Source: Scylla paramamosain
Lineage: Eukaryota > Arthropoda > Malacostraca > Decapoda > Portunidae
Reading direction: 5' to 3'
NCBI RefSeq assembly: GCF_035594125.1
Contig: NW_026973746.1
Span: 276,001-340,000, forward strand
DNA: 64,000 nt
Part shown: piece after piece, positions 26,691 through 41,171 of the stretch
Numbering within the stretch: position 1 is the stretch's first letter
How the letters are laid out: every line of letters starts with the position of its first letter
Made by a program: the position numbers and the translations under genes
Notes under the pieces: generated by a model
Told to the model about the DNA's origin: nothing
Database searches by the model: none
The model's input: only the letters and a program-made list of their open reading frames with translations

Positions 26691-26975
26691 AGGAAGAAAA
26701 TGTTCAGTTGAATGATATAACTTTTTTCCTAATCTTTTCTTCTCAGCCTCATTAATTTGTACGCACGCACGGCTCTCTATTCAATGAAGCAGTTTTCCTA
26801 CCTATATTTCTAACAAGAGGGACATCTGTCGTCTTTTTCTCGTGGTAGATGTCACTGGCTATGGCTGCCCTCTGACGTGACTCTTGGGACTGCCTTCTTC
26901 CTCTCCCCTTCCACATTCCCCACTCCTGTCTCTCTCCCACACCCTCTGCTTCTCATATCTCCTACACCTCCATCG

Positions 26976-27111
<136 letters not shown>

Positions 27112-27218
27112 CTCACGGTCTTGTAGCTTTTATTCCTCCGCCCCCCTCTCTCTCCAGAAGCTAATCCGTAGATCAAGGAAATGATGAGCTCTCACCACCC
27201 TCGTCCTGCTCTGCGGAT

Positions 27219-28597
<1,379 letters not shown>

Positions 28598-28650
<53 letters not shown>
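28598..28650. repeat. (CA)n microsatellite
   Basis: About 26 units with one CAAACA interruption near 28643. Confidence 0.97.
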
Positions 28651-28977
28651 AGGTGTAATGGTGTGTTGTGTCGGTGATGGTGCAGCACGTGTGCCAGTCA
28701 CTACACAACACAGGGGCGGGTTCCCACAGGCGGCTCCAGATCCGAGGACTGCCGACCGTTCTAAAGTTCTTGAATTTCCCCTACCACCATTTTCACTCCA
28801 TGACTGATACTCCCATAACAGTCCACAGTACTTAACTTTATCTTATTATCGTTGTTAATATGAATATTCACATTAAAAACAATAGCAGTAATTCTTATTG
28901 AACTTTTGGTGCGGCACGAACACAGTTAGGGAAATACTGTGTTCAAATATATCTTCTTTACTCTCTATAGCTATGGG

Positions 28978-29052
28978 GTTCCCATGGTTCAGTGGATAGA
29001 GTGACAGTCTTTGGAACTTTAGATGTAGGGCGCCAGCGTTCGAATCCCTATA
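28978..29052 (+). mobile_element. tRNA-derived SINE head (solo)
   Basis: A box TGGTTCAGTGG and B box CGTTCGAATCC are spaced as in a tRNA-type RNA polymerase III promoter. The start GGTTCCCATGG resembles the head at 29183. The sequence after the B box does not match the SINE body that follows 29183, so only the head is recognised. It does not fold convincingly as a functional tRNA. Confidence 0.6.
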
Positions 29053-29182
29053 AATCATACAAAAAATAAAAGAACATAAAAGATGGCCTGATAAAAATGG
29101 TTAGCATCATAATAAACAGTATTTTTCTTTAATTAACGCGAACATAAGATGAGGAAATAGACAAACTTTACAGTTAATTTGT

Positions 29183-29480
29183 TGGGTCCTCGTGGCTTAG
29201 TGGGTAGAGTGATGCATTACAAGTTTGGCGGGAGGGAAGCATGGGTTCGAACCCCCACTCGGAACTTGGTAAAAATTTCACAGAGCATCCACTCCAAAAC
29301 CATGTAATGGGGCTGCCCAGGGGAGCAAGGAAGGTGTTCTGATCTCTCATGCTTCCACCACTTGGACCCCCCCTGGCAACTACAAAGACCACCAAACTGA
29401 CACACTCAGTCTGTTAAGGTCAGATTAGGAGAGCTTAGGATAGCTTAGGATAGGGTCAGTTCAGTGATCTATGTAACTGC
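29183..29480 (+). mobile_element. tRNA-derived SINE
   Basis: GGGTCCTCGTGGCTTAGTGG contains A box TGGCTTAGTGG; B box GGTTCGAACCC follows at about 29245. A ~200 bp non-tRNA body follows, ending in GGTCAGATTAGG and AGCTTAGGATAGC-like short repeats. It would need LINE enzymes for mobility. Body boundaries are approximate. Confidence 0.7.
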
Positions 29481-29536
29481 CAGGGTCAGGAGCAAAGATC
29501 AGCAGAAACACTACCATCAGCAGATGGAAGAGGATG

Positions 29537-29990
29537 AAGCGGCAGCACTAACACCACCGAGGGAAAGATTAAAATTAAAAATATGTAATTACAATGAGAA
29601 AAATGAATTACAAGTAGAAAAATTGCAATTAAGAAAATAAGCGGCAACACTAACACCACCAGGGGAAGCATTAGAATTAGAACAAGTAGACTTAGGAAAA
29701 TGTATTACAATAAAAAAAAATGAATGAATCACAATTAAAAATATATTACAATTAAAAGAATAAAACTGAAGAAAATTAGAATTAGAATAATTAGAATTAG
29801 AATAACTAGAATTAGAATAATTAGAATTTTCTAGAATAATTAGAATTAGAAACAGAAGAATTATAATTTTAATTAGAAGGATAAGAAAAATTTGATTTAA
29901 AGAATTATAATTACAATTAGAAGAATTAAAATAAGAATTAGAATTAAAATAATTAGAACTGGAATCAAAAGAATGAAAGAATTAGAAACT
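29537..29990. repeat. A-rich cryptic repeat (AATTAGAAT-type) with 104 bp duplication
   Basis: GCGGCA(G/A)CACTAACACCACC occurs at about 29538 and 29641. From 29680 the sequence degenerates into repeats of ATTAGAATTAGAATA and relatives. Confidence 0.7.
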
Positions 29991-30043
29991 ACAACAGCAT
30001 CAGAACGGAAGCAGTATTTAATGTATTTCTGGTGATCTGGCAG

Positions 30044-30748
30044 TCAAAAATTATAGGATAAGTGTCTTGAAACCTTCCTCTTGAAAGAGTTTAAGTCATA
30101 GGAAGGTGGAAATACAGACACAGGCAGGGAGTTCCAGGGTTTACCAAAGAACGAAATGAATGATTGAGAATACTGGATAACTATTGCATTAGAGAGGTGG
30201 ACAGAATAAGGGTGTGAGAAAGCAAAAAGTCTTGTGCAGCGAGGCTGCGGGAAGAGGGAAGGCATGCAGTTAGCAAGATCAGAAGAGCAGTTGGCATGAA
30301 AATAGCGGTAGAAGATAGCAAAAGATGTAACAATGCGGCGATGGGAAAGAGACTAAAGACAGTCAGTTAGAAGAGAGGAGTTGATAAGACGAACAGCTTT
30401 TGATACCACCCTGTCTAAAAAGAGCGGTATGAGTGGAACTCCTCCTCCTCCCAGTACATGTAAAGCGTACTCCATATATGGGCGAATAAGGACGGATTCA
30501 GAGTTAGCAGCTGGGGGTCGTGACAAAAACTGGCGGAGACGTCTCAGAACACCTAACTTCATAGAAGCTGTTTTAGCTAGAGAGGAGACGTGAAGTTTCC
30601 AGTTTAGATTATAAGTAAAGGACAGACCGAGGATGTTCAGCGTAGAAGAAGGGGACAGTTGAGCATCAATGAAGAAGAGGGGATAATTGTCTGGTAGGTT
30701 GTGTCGACTTGATAGATGGAGGAATTGAGTTTTTGAGACATTGAACAA
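30044..30748 (-). pseudogene. LINE A reverse transcriptase thumb/C-terminal fragments
   Basis: Two open pieces (30353-30748 and 30044-30265). The first has FNVSKTQFLHLSSRHNLP and TLNILGLSFTYNLNWKLHVS. The second has CTRLFAFSHPYSVHLSNA and FGKPWNSLPVSVFPPSYDL. Together they are the typical jockey-like C-terminus; a stop and frame change separate them. Confidence 0.8.
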
Positions 30749-30751
30749 TAC

Positions 30752-31198
30752 TTAATTTGCTCTGACCCAATCAGAAATATTAGAGAGATCAGAAGTCAGG
30801 CGTTCTGTGACTTTCCTACGCGAACTGTTTACTTCCTGAAGGGTTGGACGTCTATGAAAAGACGTGGAAAAGTGCATTGTGGTATCATCAGCGTAGGGGT
30901 GGATAGGACAAGAAGCTTGGTTCATACCATTGATGAATAATAAGAAGAGAATGAGTGACAGGACAGAATCCTGAGGAACACCACTGTTAAGAGATTTAGG
31001 AGAAGAACAGTGACCGTTTACCACAGCAGTAATAGAACTTTCAGAAAGGAAACCTGAGATGAAGTTACAGAGAGAAGGATAGAAGCCGTAGGAGGGTAGT
31101 TTGGAAATCAAAGCTTTGTGCCATACTCTATCAAAAGCTTTTGATATGTCCAAGGCAACAGCAAAAGTTTCACCAAGATCTCCAAAGAGGATGACCAA
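30752..31198 (-). pseudogene. LINE A reverse transcriptase palm fragment
   Basis: A 148-codon open piece: ALDISKAFDRVWHKALISKL (palm A), SGVPQDSVLSLILFLLFING (palm B, G-to-D change in the usual PQG), and IHPYADDTTMHFS with an intact YADD. Frameshifts lie on both sides; the upstream part (VFRQGSS.DDLLAFLTESW) is in another frame. Mobile-element reverse transcriptase, not a host gene. Confidence 0.85.
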
Positions 31199-31989
31199 GA
31201 CTCAGTAAGGAAAGCCAGAAGATCATCAGAGCTGCCTTGACGGAACACATACTGGCGATAATATAGAAGGTTGTGAAGTGATAGATGTTTAAGAATCTTC
31301 CTGTTGAGAACAGATTAAAAATCTAGATAATCAGGGAATTAAAGCAATAAGACGTTAGTTTGAGGGATTACAACGGTCACCCTTTTTAAGAACAGGCTGA
31401 ATGTAGGTAAGCTTCCAGCAAGAAGGAAAGGAAGATGTTGACAGAGAGAGTTGAAAGAATTTGACTAGGCGAGGTACAAGCACGGATGCACAGTTTCAGA
31501 GAACAATAGGAGGGACCCCATCAGGTCCATAAGCCTTCCGAGGGTTTAGGCCAGCAAGGGCATGGAAAACATCATTGCAAAGGATTTTAATAGGTAGCAT
31601 AAAGTAGTCAGAGGGTGGAGGAGAGGGAGGAACAAGCCCAGAATCGTCCAAGGTAGAGTTTTTAGCAAAGGTTTGAGCGAAGAGTTCAGCTTTAGAGATA
31701 GATGAGATGGCAGTGGGAAAGATGAAAAAGCAAAGTTATTGGAGATGTTTTTGGCTAGGTGGCAGAAGTCATGAGGGGAGTTAGATCTTGAAAGATTTTG
31801 ACACTTTCTATTGATGGAGGAGTTTTTTGGTTAATTGGAGAAGAGAGTTAGCATGGTTCCAGGGAGAAATATAAAGTGCATGAGATTCAGGTGATGGAAG
31901 TCTCAAGTACCTTTGAGTATTGTTTAATTTCATTTGAACATGTTTTTTTTTTTTTTTTTTTCACAAAACTATGAGTGAGCCAGTGAGCC

Positions 31990-33605
31990 AGATATTTCTG
32001 GCAATTCACAATTTCAACACAATTTCAATTCACAATTACAACTAACGACTGCTGTCGTTAGTTGTAATTTTAGCCTTACTGTGAAAAACAATGCACTTCG
32101 ATTTAGAGGCATCATGGCCACTCCATCCTTAAGTTTCTTAATATACACTTTTAATGATTGAAGCGAGGTTTTCATATCAAACTTCTCTTTTTCATTGCAT
32201 GTAACTTTCAGTTTATTTAAAAGCCATTCCTCATCTTTATCTGTTGTACAATCACTGTTACCACCATTCATTAATCTCTTACTAAACACTTCAATAACAT
32301 TATTAATATAATTTTCACCGTCAATAACACCAGACCACTTTGTTTTATCAGACTGTTGCTTAACCTTTCAAAAATTCTTTCATATTCTTGTTTCCAATTT
32401 TTTTCTTGAATTGCGACAGATCTTTATTCCGTTTCATTTTTCTCACACAAAGACAAAGCTTCTTTGAACACTTTCCCACTCATATTAATTTTCCGACATT
32501 CATCAGAGTTTCTATTTCTTCCAGTAATTAGCCATTATTGATAATCGTCCCGTGATTTAGCATACAAATGTTTGACTCGTCTATTCCATCCTGGTATTAC
32601 ACTGAACTTGTTCCTGTCAATAACCTGCTGTGCATAATGACTAGAAGAGTACAAAACATTACCACCAATTATCATATCAATCTCCTCAATTTGTGCAAGG
32701 TGGTCAGCTTTCTGGCAACCAACACTACACCATCTAGCTGCCTCGCAGGGCATAATGCCTTGTGTATTACCAATAATATTTTAAAATGCATCTGGAAAAT
32801 CACTTTTTTTTTCCCCCATTGGATAAAACACTTATTTCCATGTTCAATTATAATAGTGCTACAGACATTGTTAGACACCCAAGTGAACGTTTGCCGCCAT
32901 TGGTAAATGATCGGATCCGACAAGTTGATACAGAGCCTTAACATGGTTGACACAGACATTCTTTGAGCTTCCTCCTACAATATGGTCTAACCACTTACAG
33001 CAGCAGTTACTGTAAGGTATAAAAATCAAAGTGTTATCGTCCATCACGTTAAAATCCAGACAACACAAACAATTTCTCTCACAAAAGGTCACCAAGTTGT
33101 CCCAGGCTCTGCTTATAAAAGGATCTGCATCAAAACCACCTAAAATAAAAATTAAATTAAAATCATGATTGATTAAAACACTTGAAATGTTCCAAGGCAA
33201 ACCACCTGTGAAGATATTCTTCAAGTGTCTTCCTTTCCCATGTTACACTCCTCATATATACATTTATTATAACAATGTTCAAATAACCCACTGGTAATTG
33301 CAAAGCAATATAATTTTTCTCAAACAGAAACACCTTTACCTTAAAGGTCAAATCTTTCTTCCATATACAGGCCAGTCCACCTTCACACCTCCCTACATTG
33401 GATACAAGAGCCTTTCCAGAGTAGGCAGCTTGCACACTTACACCCTCATATTTCTCACTGACAAAATCTGTCACCAAGTCTGTCCTCTAAAACAAAAGTC
33501 TCTTGTAGAAAAATAAATTCATACTGAAAACCAGTTAAAGTGCGAATGACATCAATATTCTTCTTTAAAGAACAACAATTATATGTGCAAACTTTAACAT
33601 CCATA
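31990..33605 (-). mobile_element. LINE E: 5' half of a non-LTR retrotransposon, endonuclease region
   Basis: Reading on minus from 33602, ATGGATGTTAAAGTTTGC starts [16 protein letters not shown], an APE endonuclease N-terminus, with FIFLQETFV following. After a frameshift near 33470 come GRCEGGLACIWKKDL and VIINVYMRSVTWERK, then GGFDADPF (decayed GDFNADP) and VGSDHLPMA (SDHLP motif). A linker-like IPGWNRRVKHLYAKSRDDYQ follows near 32540-32600. The frame is broken by several stops. No reverse transcriptase follows; a T-run (poly(A) on minus) at 31945-31963 ends it. A (TA)n array precedes its ATG. Confidence 0.8.
32034..32069. repeat. Perfect 16 bp inverted repeat, 4 nt loop
   Basis: AATTACAACTAACGAC at 32034-32049, loop TGCT, exact reverse complement at 32054-32069. 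It lies in the decayed 3' part of LINE E. Confidence 0.9.
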
Positions 33606-33620
33606 TCGAAAAACAAAAAA

Positions 33621-34025
<405 letters not shown>

Positions 34026-34049
34026 TTTTTCGATATGATAATGATATGA

Positions 34050-34211
<162 letters not shown>

Positions 34212-34262
34212 GATATATATAGATATATATAGATATATATAGATATGTATATATAGATATAT

Positions 34263-34337
<75 letters not shown>

Positions 34338-34361
34338 TCATATCATTATCATATCGAAAAA

Positions 34362-34432
<71 letters not shown>

Positions 34433-34457
34433 CATATCATTATCATATCGAAAAACG

Positions 34458-34892
<435 letters not shown>

Positions 34893-34963
34893 TTCAAATT
34901 GATGACTATTATAAATGTACTCAGTCTTTTTTTGTGTTGCAGATATCCTGAATTACTGAAGCT

Positions 34964-36034
34964 ATGGCAGGAAATCAACTTAGTTTCGAAGAAAGAAAGT
35001 TTGTCCTGAAATGCTATTGGAAGACCGAAAACGCCACTGAAGTGCAACGCCGGTTCACAAATCAATTTGCAAAACCGCCACCCACGCGTCGGACCATTGC
35101 CCGCATCAGAGACAAATTTGAAGCAGATGGAACCGTTCAGAATATCAACAATAAACTTTCAGGACGACCACGGACATCTACGTCCCCTGGAAAAGAACTG
35201 CAGGTGCAGGAAACACTCCTTCGATCACCACAGAAATCACTTCGCCAAACTGCTCGGGAAACCCACATCTCAAAAGATAGCGTAAACCGCATCATGAAGC
35301 GTCTGCATTGGAAATGCTACATTCCAAGGCTGTGTCAAGCTCTCAACGAAGACGATCCTGACCGGAGAGTCGAATTTTGTGAATGGTACCTGGCAAAATG
35401 TGCAGACGATGTCGAGTTTGCACACAAAATTGTGTGGAGCGATGAAGCAACCTTCAAATTAAACGGTACCATTAACCGCCATAATTGCACGTACTGGTGT
35501 CCTGCAAATCCTCACGTAACAATTGAACGCCATGTAAACTTACCAGGAGTAACAGTGTGGTGTGGAATATCCGCATTGGGCATCATAGGACCTTTCTTTT
35601 TCAACGAAACTGTCAATGGTGAGAGCTACCTCAACTTGCTTCAGGAATTTGTTGGTCCACAAATTACAGAGATGTTTGGTGAAGACAGCGATATTTACTT
35701 TCAGCAAGATGGAGCACCTCCCCACTACCATCGCGATGTACGAGCTTACCTTGATGCAGTGTTTCCTGACACATGGATTGGACGAAGGGGCCCCATTGAA
35801 TACCCTGCGCGTTCCCCAGACCTAACACCCATGGACTTTTTTTTATGGGGATACTTAAAAAACAACATTTATGCCAACAAACCAAGGACAATTGATGCAT
35901 TGAAATTAGAAATTGAAAGACAATGTCGTGATATTCCTAATGACATGTTTCGCGACGTTTGCGAATCCCTTGGTGCGCGTTATCAGCGTTGTCTGGACAA
36001 TAATGGTCATCAATTTGAACATTCGCAAACATGA
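34964..36034 (+). CDS. DD41D Tc1/mariner-superfamily transposase (356 aa)
   Basis: Catalyses cut-and-paste movement of the element, targeting TA. Residues about 7-115 form a bipartite helix-turn-helix DNA-binding region ([49 protein letters not shown]) with GRPR at 67-70 between the two halves. The catalytic triad is visible: Asp160 in VWSDEATF, Asp249 in FQQDGAPPH, and Asp291 in [12 protein letters not shown]. With 41 residues between the second and third Asp this is DD41D, as in the rosa and VISITOR groups; I have not tested which. Length is normal for the superfamily. The ATG at 34964 fits because the conserved N-terminus follows it. No frameshift or stop. Expression would depend on sequence between the TIR and the ATG; no clear promoter is visible. 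Confidence 0.95.
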   Translation: MAGNQLSFEERKFVLKCYWKTENATEVQRRFTNQFAKPPPTRRTIARIRDKFEADGTVQNINNKLSGRPRTSTSPGKELQVQETLLRSPQKSLRQTARETHISKDSVNRIMKRLHWKCYIPRLCQALNEDDPDRRVEFCEWYLAKCADDVEFAHKIVWSDEATFKLNGTINRHNCTYWCPANPHVTIERHVNLPGVTVWCGISALGIIGPFFFNETVNGESYLNLLQEFVGPQITEMFGEDSDIYFQQDGAPPHYHRDVRAYLDAVFPDTWIGRRGPIEYPARSPDLTPMDFFLWGYLKNNIYANKPRTIDALKLEIERQCRDIPNDMFRDVCESLGARYQRCLDNNGHQFEHSQT

Positions 36035-36043
36035 TTCTTCAAA

Positions 36044-36400
<357 letters not shown>

Positions 36401-37852
36401 ACAAGACCCGAATAACATGAATCAATCAGCACAGGTCCCACAGTGACAAACACATGGAGACAGGACACCAGCCACTTCACCAAACTACATACACCTAACA
36501 ACTACATACAAATGATGCACCGTCTCACCACAGGTATGGAACTGACGCAAAATTCTCCACCGGGACCCCCGCCATGTTTCATTTATCTCACCCTCTCATC
36601 GCTGGAATAATCACTAATACCTATACAAATTAACCCTGCTACTGAATACCGTTGCATAAAGAGTCAAAAGAGATATTTAACACAAAATACAGATCCTGGA
36701 CACACCTCTGACACGTCTGCACGCTGCCTAAGCTGGGCTCCTCTGAGACCCGGAAACAACAATGATACGTTGTCAGTCACTGCCTGTGTCCGGCTAAAGT
36801 AACACAACCCTACAATCCTATTAAACATTAAACATAAACATGTACGAACATTTATGCACTTAATTCCCAAATTTCCCTGCCTAATGCATTTCATGTAATT
36901 CAATAGTCCAACATAATTACCAACATAGACGAAGTTATAACTAAAACACCACAGTACAACCCATAAATAAACCACGCCCAGGTGGTTCACTTATTCAGTG
37001 ATACTTACATATTACACATCACATATTGCATACAACACAGACCTTACATAGAAATAAATTTCTAATATATTGTGATTTTTACTATAATCACAATACATAT
37101 ATGCACTACATTTTTTTCATACTTGGAGGAGACCAGCCGAGGCCACAAAAACCGGAAAATGTCCGTTTATGTTCTGCTGTCATAGAAATAACGCTAACAC
37201 TGAAACTCAAGTTTAATAACGATTTATCAATGTAAAGTCATAGGTGAAAATAAAAAAAAAAGAAACAGGGTACCATAGTTACCTATTAAAAGATATGAAT
37301 AAGTGAGGGTACTGGTTAACTCCTGCATTCGCTGCATTTGCATTAAGTTTAGGGTATAACTTTCAAAGTAACCACTCTGACTATAAAACGCGCAATTGAA
37401 TACTTCAGGGATTTAAGTGCCAATAGCTACAATTTAGCTTACAAGTCTTACTCAAATTACCATATTACCATTACCTATTATCCAATGGTTAATATCATGA
37501 CGTCAGTAATCTTCATTATTATCGCTATTCTCGTTGTAATCATTCTCATATGCACTTGATCTGCATCCTGTGCAAAACAAGTCACGTCACCAATTGTGGA
37601 GGGATGTCACCACCAAGCAAACAAATCTATCAAAAAGGTTGCTGATCTCGTTACCATCGCTACCGTTACATGACATCCGTACAGAGGCGGTGTTCACTTC
37701 CTTCCTAATGAAACACGAGGCCAAACAGCAGAGGTTACTGGCTGATCTGTCATCCCTGTCAGCCCACCCGGTGACCCGCGCAGACCTTTCTCAATCCATG
37801 GTAGATCCCCACGCTAAATGTAGTTGTTATAGTTCAAGCAATGTGGGCGTAT

Positions 37853-37891
<39 letters not shown>

Positions 37892-38114
37892 TGTGAAAAA
37901 AAATGTGCATAAAATTTTCTGAACTCATTTCAAACTTTCATTTTCTGGCAAAACCAAGCAAGTCAGGGACAAAACTTTTCTAATAAACTTAGTCTTCCGG
38001 GGCAGGTTGGGCTGGGACCTCACCAGACTCCTAAAGCAGTACTTCGCTGCCAATTTAAAAAAGGCGGAGTGGGAACAATAGCAGAAATATATGTTCTTTG
38101 AATTATGCAACAAC
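36401..38114. other. Unassigned sequence, no gene seen
   Basis: AT-rich unique-looking DNA with one (CA)n at 37853-37888. A 108-codon frame (37570-37896) begins like ordinary protein but ends inside the CA array and has no recognised domain. Confidence 0.45.
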
Positions 38115-38283
38115 GATTATTCAGAGGTGAGTGACCGAACGCTTCCATAACATAGCAAGTCATCACAAGACAGGCGGGTATGTGAGACTGTCTCGTGGAT
38201 TATTCAGAGGTGAGTGACCGAACGCTTCCATAACACAGCAAGTCATCACAAGGCAGGCGGGTATGTGAGACTGTCTCGTGGAT
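38115..38283. repeat. 83 bp tandem duplication, two near-identical copies
   Basis: GATTATTCAGAGGTGAGTG starts at 38115 and 38198. The copies differ at only a couple of positions (CATAGC/CACAGC, AAGACAGG/AAGGCAGG), indicating a recent event. Confidence 0.95.
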
Positions 38284-38392
38284 TTTTTTGATAGCATCAG
38301 AAAACGTCGTGTAATATTAAAGTGTAACTTCAGGAGTACATTTGCACACTAAACTAGCTTACATTTAGGGAATGTGCTACATTCAAGTCAGA

Positions 38393-38436
<44 letters not shown>

Positions 38437-38438
<2 letters not shown>

Positions 38439-38830
38439 GGTAGCGCAGTGGTTGGTACGCCTGATTCATACTCGCGAGGACTCAGGTTCGAATTCTGGGT
38501 AAGGTCAGAAGTCTTTGGGTGAACTTCTATGCAGTGTAGCCACTGCTCACCTGGCAGTGATTAGGTACCTGGTGTAAATCGGAATTAGTGACCCGCAGCT
38601 AGGTAGGATAAACAAACTCTGAATAGAAAAATACACAGGGGTGACCTGACTATCCTGTGCCTAGTCTACCAGGCTGACCGGCGCCATCTGGCACCCAAAG
38701 TATCAACTTGTAACATACTTCCTTAAGGTTAAATGTGTATGTGTATTACTGTATAAGTACGCAATATGTGGACTTTCAGCTATAAGGCTGCAAGATTAAT
38801 AAACCGGATATTATTATTATCAATTATAAT
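38437..38830 (+). mobile_element. tRNA-derived SINE, second family
   Basis: Follows (CA)n at 38395-38434. A box TAGCGCAGTGG (about 38441) and B box GGTTCGAATTC (about 38487) define a tRNA-type head. A body of about 250 bp contains GGCGCCATCTGGCACCC and AATAAACCGG, and the element ends in an ATT/TTA-rich tail with (CA)n behind it. Head and body differ from the 29183 SINE. Confidence 0.75.
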
Positions 38831-38904
38831 TATCATTATTATTTATAATTATTACTATTATTACACACACACACTTCCGAACTCATGCCATGTTTCTCCC
38901 TATT

Positions 38905-39075
38905 TAAAGACCATAAGAACATAAGGAAAGCTGCAAGAAGCTAGTAGACCTATACGTGACACCCTCTGCAAGACAACAAGAAAAAAAAAAACACCATCTA
39001 TAGCCAGTTTGTAGCCACTTATTCTTATCAACTATACAATGGATTTGAAATACTCTCAATGCTGACGATACGAAA
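38905..39075 (-). mobile_element. LINE B 3' fragment
   Basis: On minus, LRVFQIHCIVDKNKWLQTGY aligns with the last coding residues of LINE B (LESFKRRLDKFMDGYNRWK). The family 3' end AGCTTCTTGCAGCTTTCC then TTATGTTCTTATG follows. It is heavily 5' truncated. Confidence 0.7.
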
Positions 39076-39860
39076 TTTCTGTGCCAAAAGTCCTTCACAG
39101 GCACCAGCGCGCCCTGCATCACTCCGCCTCACGCACCACCCCAGCAAAGACTGGCCAGGGTCACCACTCACCACTGCCACGCACCATTTCTCATCCTCGC
39201 TGGTCTGTTGCTCGTACATACCACCAATATATTATTTTCTTCGATCAACAACTTAAATTTCTATGATTTAGGAGCATCTTCTTGTAGCTATCTCATCATA
39301 TGATTACTTAGTGCAGCGCAAGGTGGCTTTAGTACCAGGTGGATATCACATAAACCATCTTTATCTAGTTGGTGAAGCTTATCGTGATGGCAAACCTTAC
39401 TGAATGCGCACATGCCTCGTCAGACTTAGTAATCGAGTTTAGTCACTGCTATCCGTTTTCAATATAAACACATCCAGGCTTATAAACAACTGGTGCCCAT
39501 AGTCTACTGTTGCAGAACAGAGAATATCATAGTCAGGTCCTAATTTCTAGTCCATCTTGATCAACCAGGAGAGAAGGGAGGAAGGGATGAGGGTGGGTGG
39601 TCATTTCAGGGTTAACAAAGCGTCAGTAGCTCCAACTAGCTCGTTGTGCGGTCTCCAATCCTCAAAAATATTCGCTTCATATCTTGTTTCCTTCGCACAA
39701 CTTTTCATTATTTTAAGGCAAGAACTCAAATATGTTAAAACTAGTGGTGTATCTGCAAATTATACACAGGCATCTGTAAAACAAGGGTGAAATTATCATT
39801 ATCGTACGTTACTGTAACGAGACAGATATGAAGCACTTAACATAAAAGGAAACGATTCTT

Positions 39861-39917
<57 letters not shown>

Positions 39918-41171
39918 ATCCACCCTCGTTGCATGTTAGCAATGAAATACTCATTTGTAACATGTCATATACAGTATACTTCATATTTGTCAAGATATTG
40001 TAACATTGTAAACAGTAAAGGTTTAGCAGAAAATGAATTGATCCGATATTAAAATTGTGGCATGAATTTAACTGACTCTTACAATATTCCCTCCACTCTC
40101 CACAGTGTCCACACACACACACACATACACACACACACACACAAAGTTGAGGATTACAGACTTAATTTACTTCAAAACAGCATACTGACCAATACTGATC
40201 TAAAATCCAAGCAAAGTAAAATATCCCGGACAGAGCCTCTTCACAAGGGAATGAAAAAAAAAAAAAAAAAAATCGGAAGAGAGAGGCTGCCGAAGGTTTA
40301 GTGAGGCGGTATAAAAGATCTGAGACGCTCTCCAAACACTCCAATTAGAGGCGATGGAAGGGCGATCAGTGTTGGTGGCAAGTGTGATGCCGGGGAGCAA
40401 GTATATCCTTAATTAACACGGTCGGAATATCACACGCACGAAAGAAGATTTTTATCAAAAGTTTTAATTTGTTCTGTTATTTCCAAAAGATCTCCAGTTT
40501 CAGTTTTCTCTTTTATTTCGGAAATCAATCTGCACATTATAAGTTTCAAATGTGAGCCACAAAATTAATTTACCCGTCGTGCACTGAATAAGATGGAGGC
40601 AAATATTGCGATGCCGCGACACACAACCCTTTCAATTTTACCTTTTTGACAGCCGAATATGTCGCTTTTTTTTTTCTTTGCATTTGCTGGTCTTCTTCAA
40701 ACACACATATAAAATAGTAACAACAACAGCAACAACAATAACACTGTTACTGTTACTGCACACTTTTCTATCCACAATATAATGAAAAAAAAAAAAAAAA
40801 ACATTGGAAGGGCAGCATTTCGATTACAACGTCAAGGAAACTCCATCAGCCGCCACAGCACCTCACGCATAAGTAACCCTTGCCGTGAAGACCAGCGGGC
40901 CATAACACACTAATAAGTCACTAATGACTCTCACTAGACAATGACAAATGATCTGAGAGTATTAACAGTTCTCTTCATTTAATTAATTGATGAGAATGAT
41001 CCAGACAGCTGCCTAGATCTTCGACCAAGTGCACACTGCCCTAACGTTATTCTTTACTCGCTTAAGAATCAGCGTCTCATTTTTTACTTATACTCGTGTA
41101 TTCCTTATTATTATATTCTGGCTAGGAAAAATGTACAATGTAGGAAATGAAGCAGAGAGTTATCTTTTTGG
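39076..41171. other. Unassigned sequence with small microsatellites
   Basis: Contains (GT)n-(GA)n at 39861-39913, (CA)n at 40109-40143 and A-runs at 40254 and 40784. Frames are short. GTATAAAAG at about 40309 is a lone TATA-like word without gene context. Confidence 0.45.

Larger units (their letters stand above)
30035..31945 (-). mobile_element. LINE A copy 1, jockey-like, decayed
   Basis: Minus-strand non-LTR element matching two other copies in this window (41172-42077 and 50083-51727). It starts near 31945 just after a T-run and ends at about 30035 in the C-terminal part of the reverse transcriptase ORF. The pre-RT and finger region (31200-31900) is frameshifted but shows AYGPDGVPPIVL and FPSCWKLTYIQPVLKKGD. 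No endonuclease domain is present, so it is 5' truncated. Confidence 0.85.

Noticed and set aside
28978..29052. Functional tRNA gene
   Set aside because: A and B boxes are present but stems do not pair well; fits a SINE head better.
31990..33605. LINE E and LINE A copy 1 as one element (endonuclease followed by reverse transcriptase on minus)
   Set aside because: A poly(A)-like run separates them, and LINE A's upstream sequence resumes in the middle of its own pre-RT region. Joint origin is not excluded but less likely.
40305..40320. TATA-like GTATAAAAG as a promoter
   Set aside because: A lone word with no gene or start element downstream.
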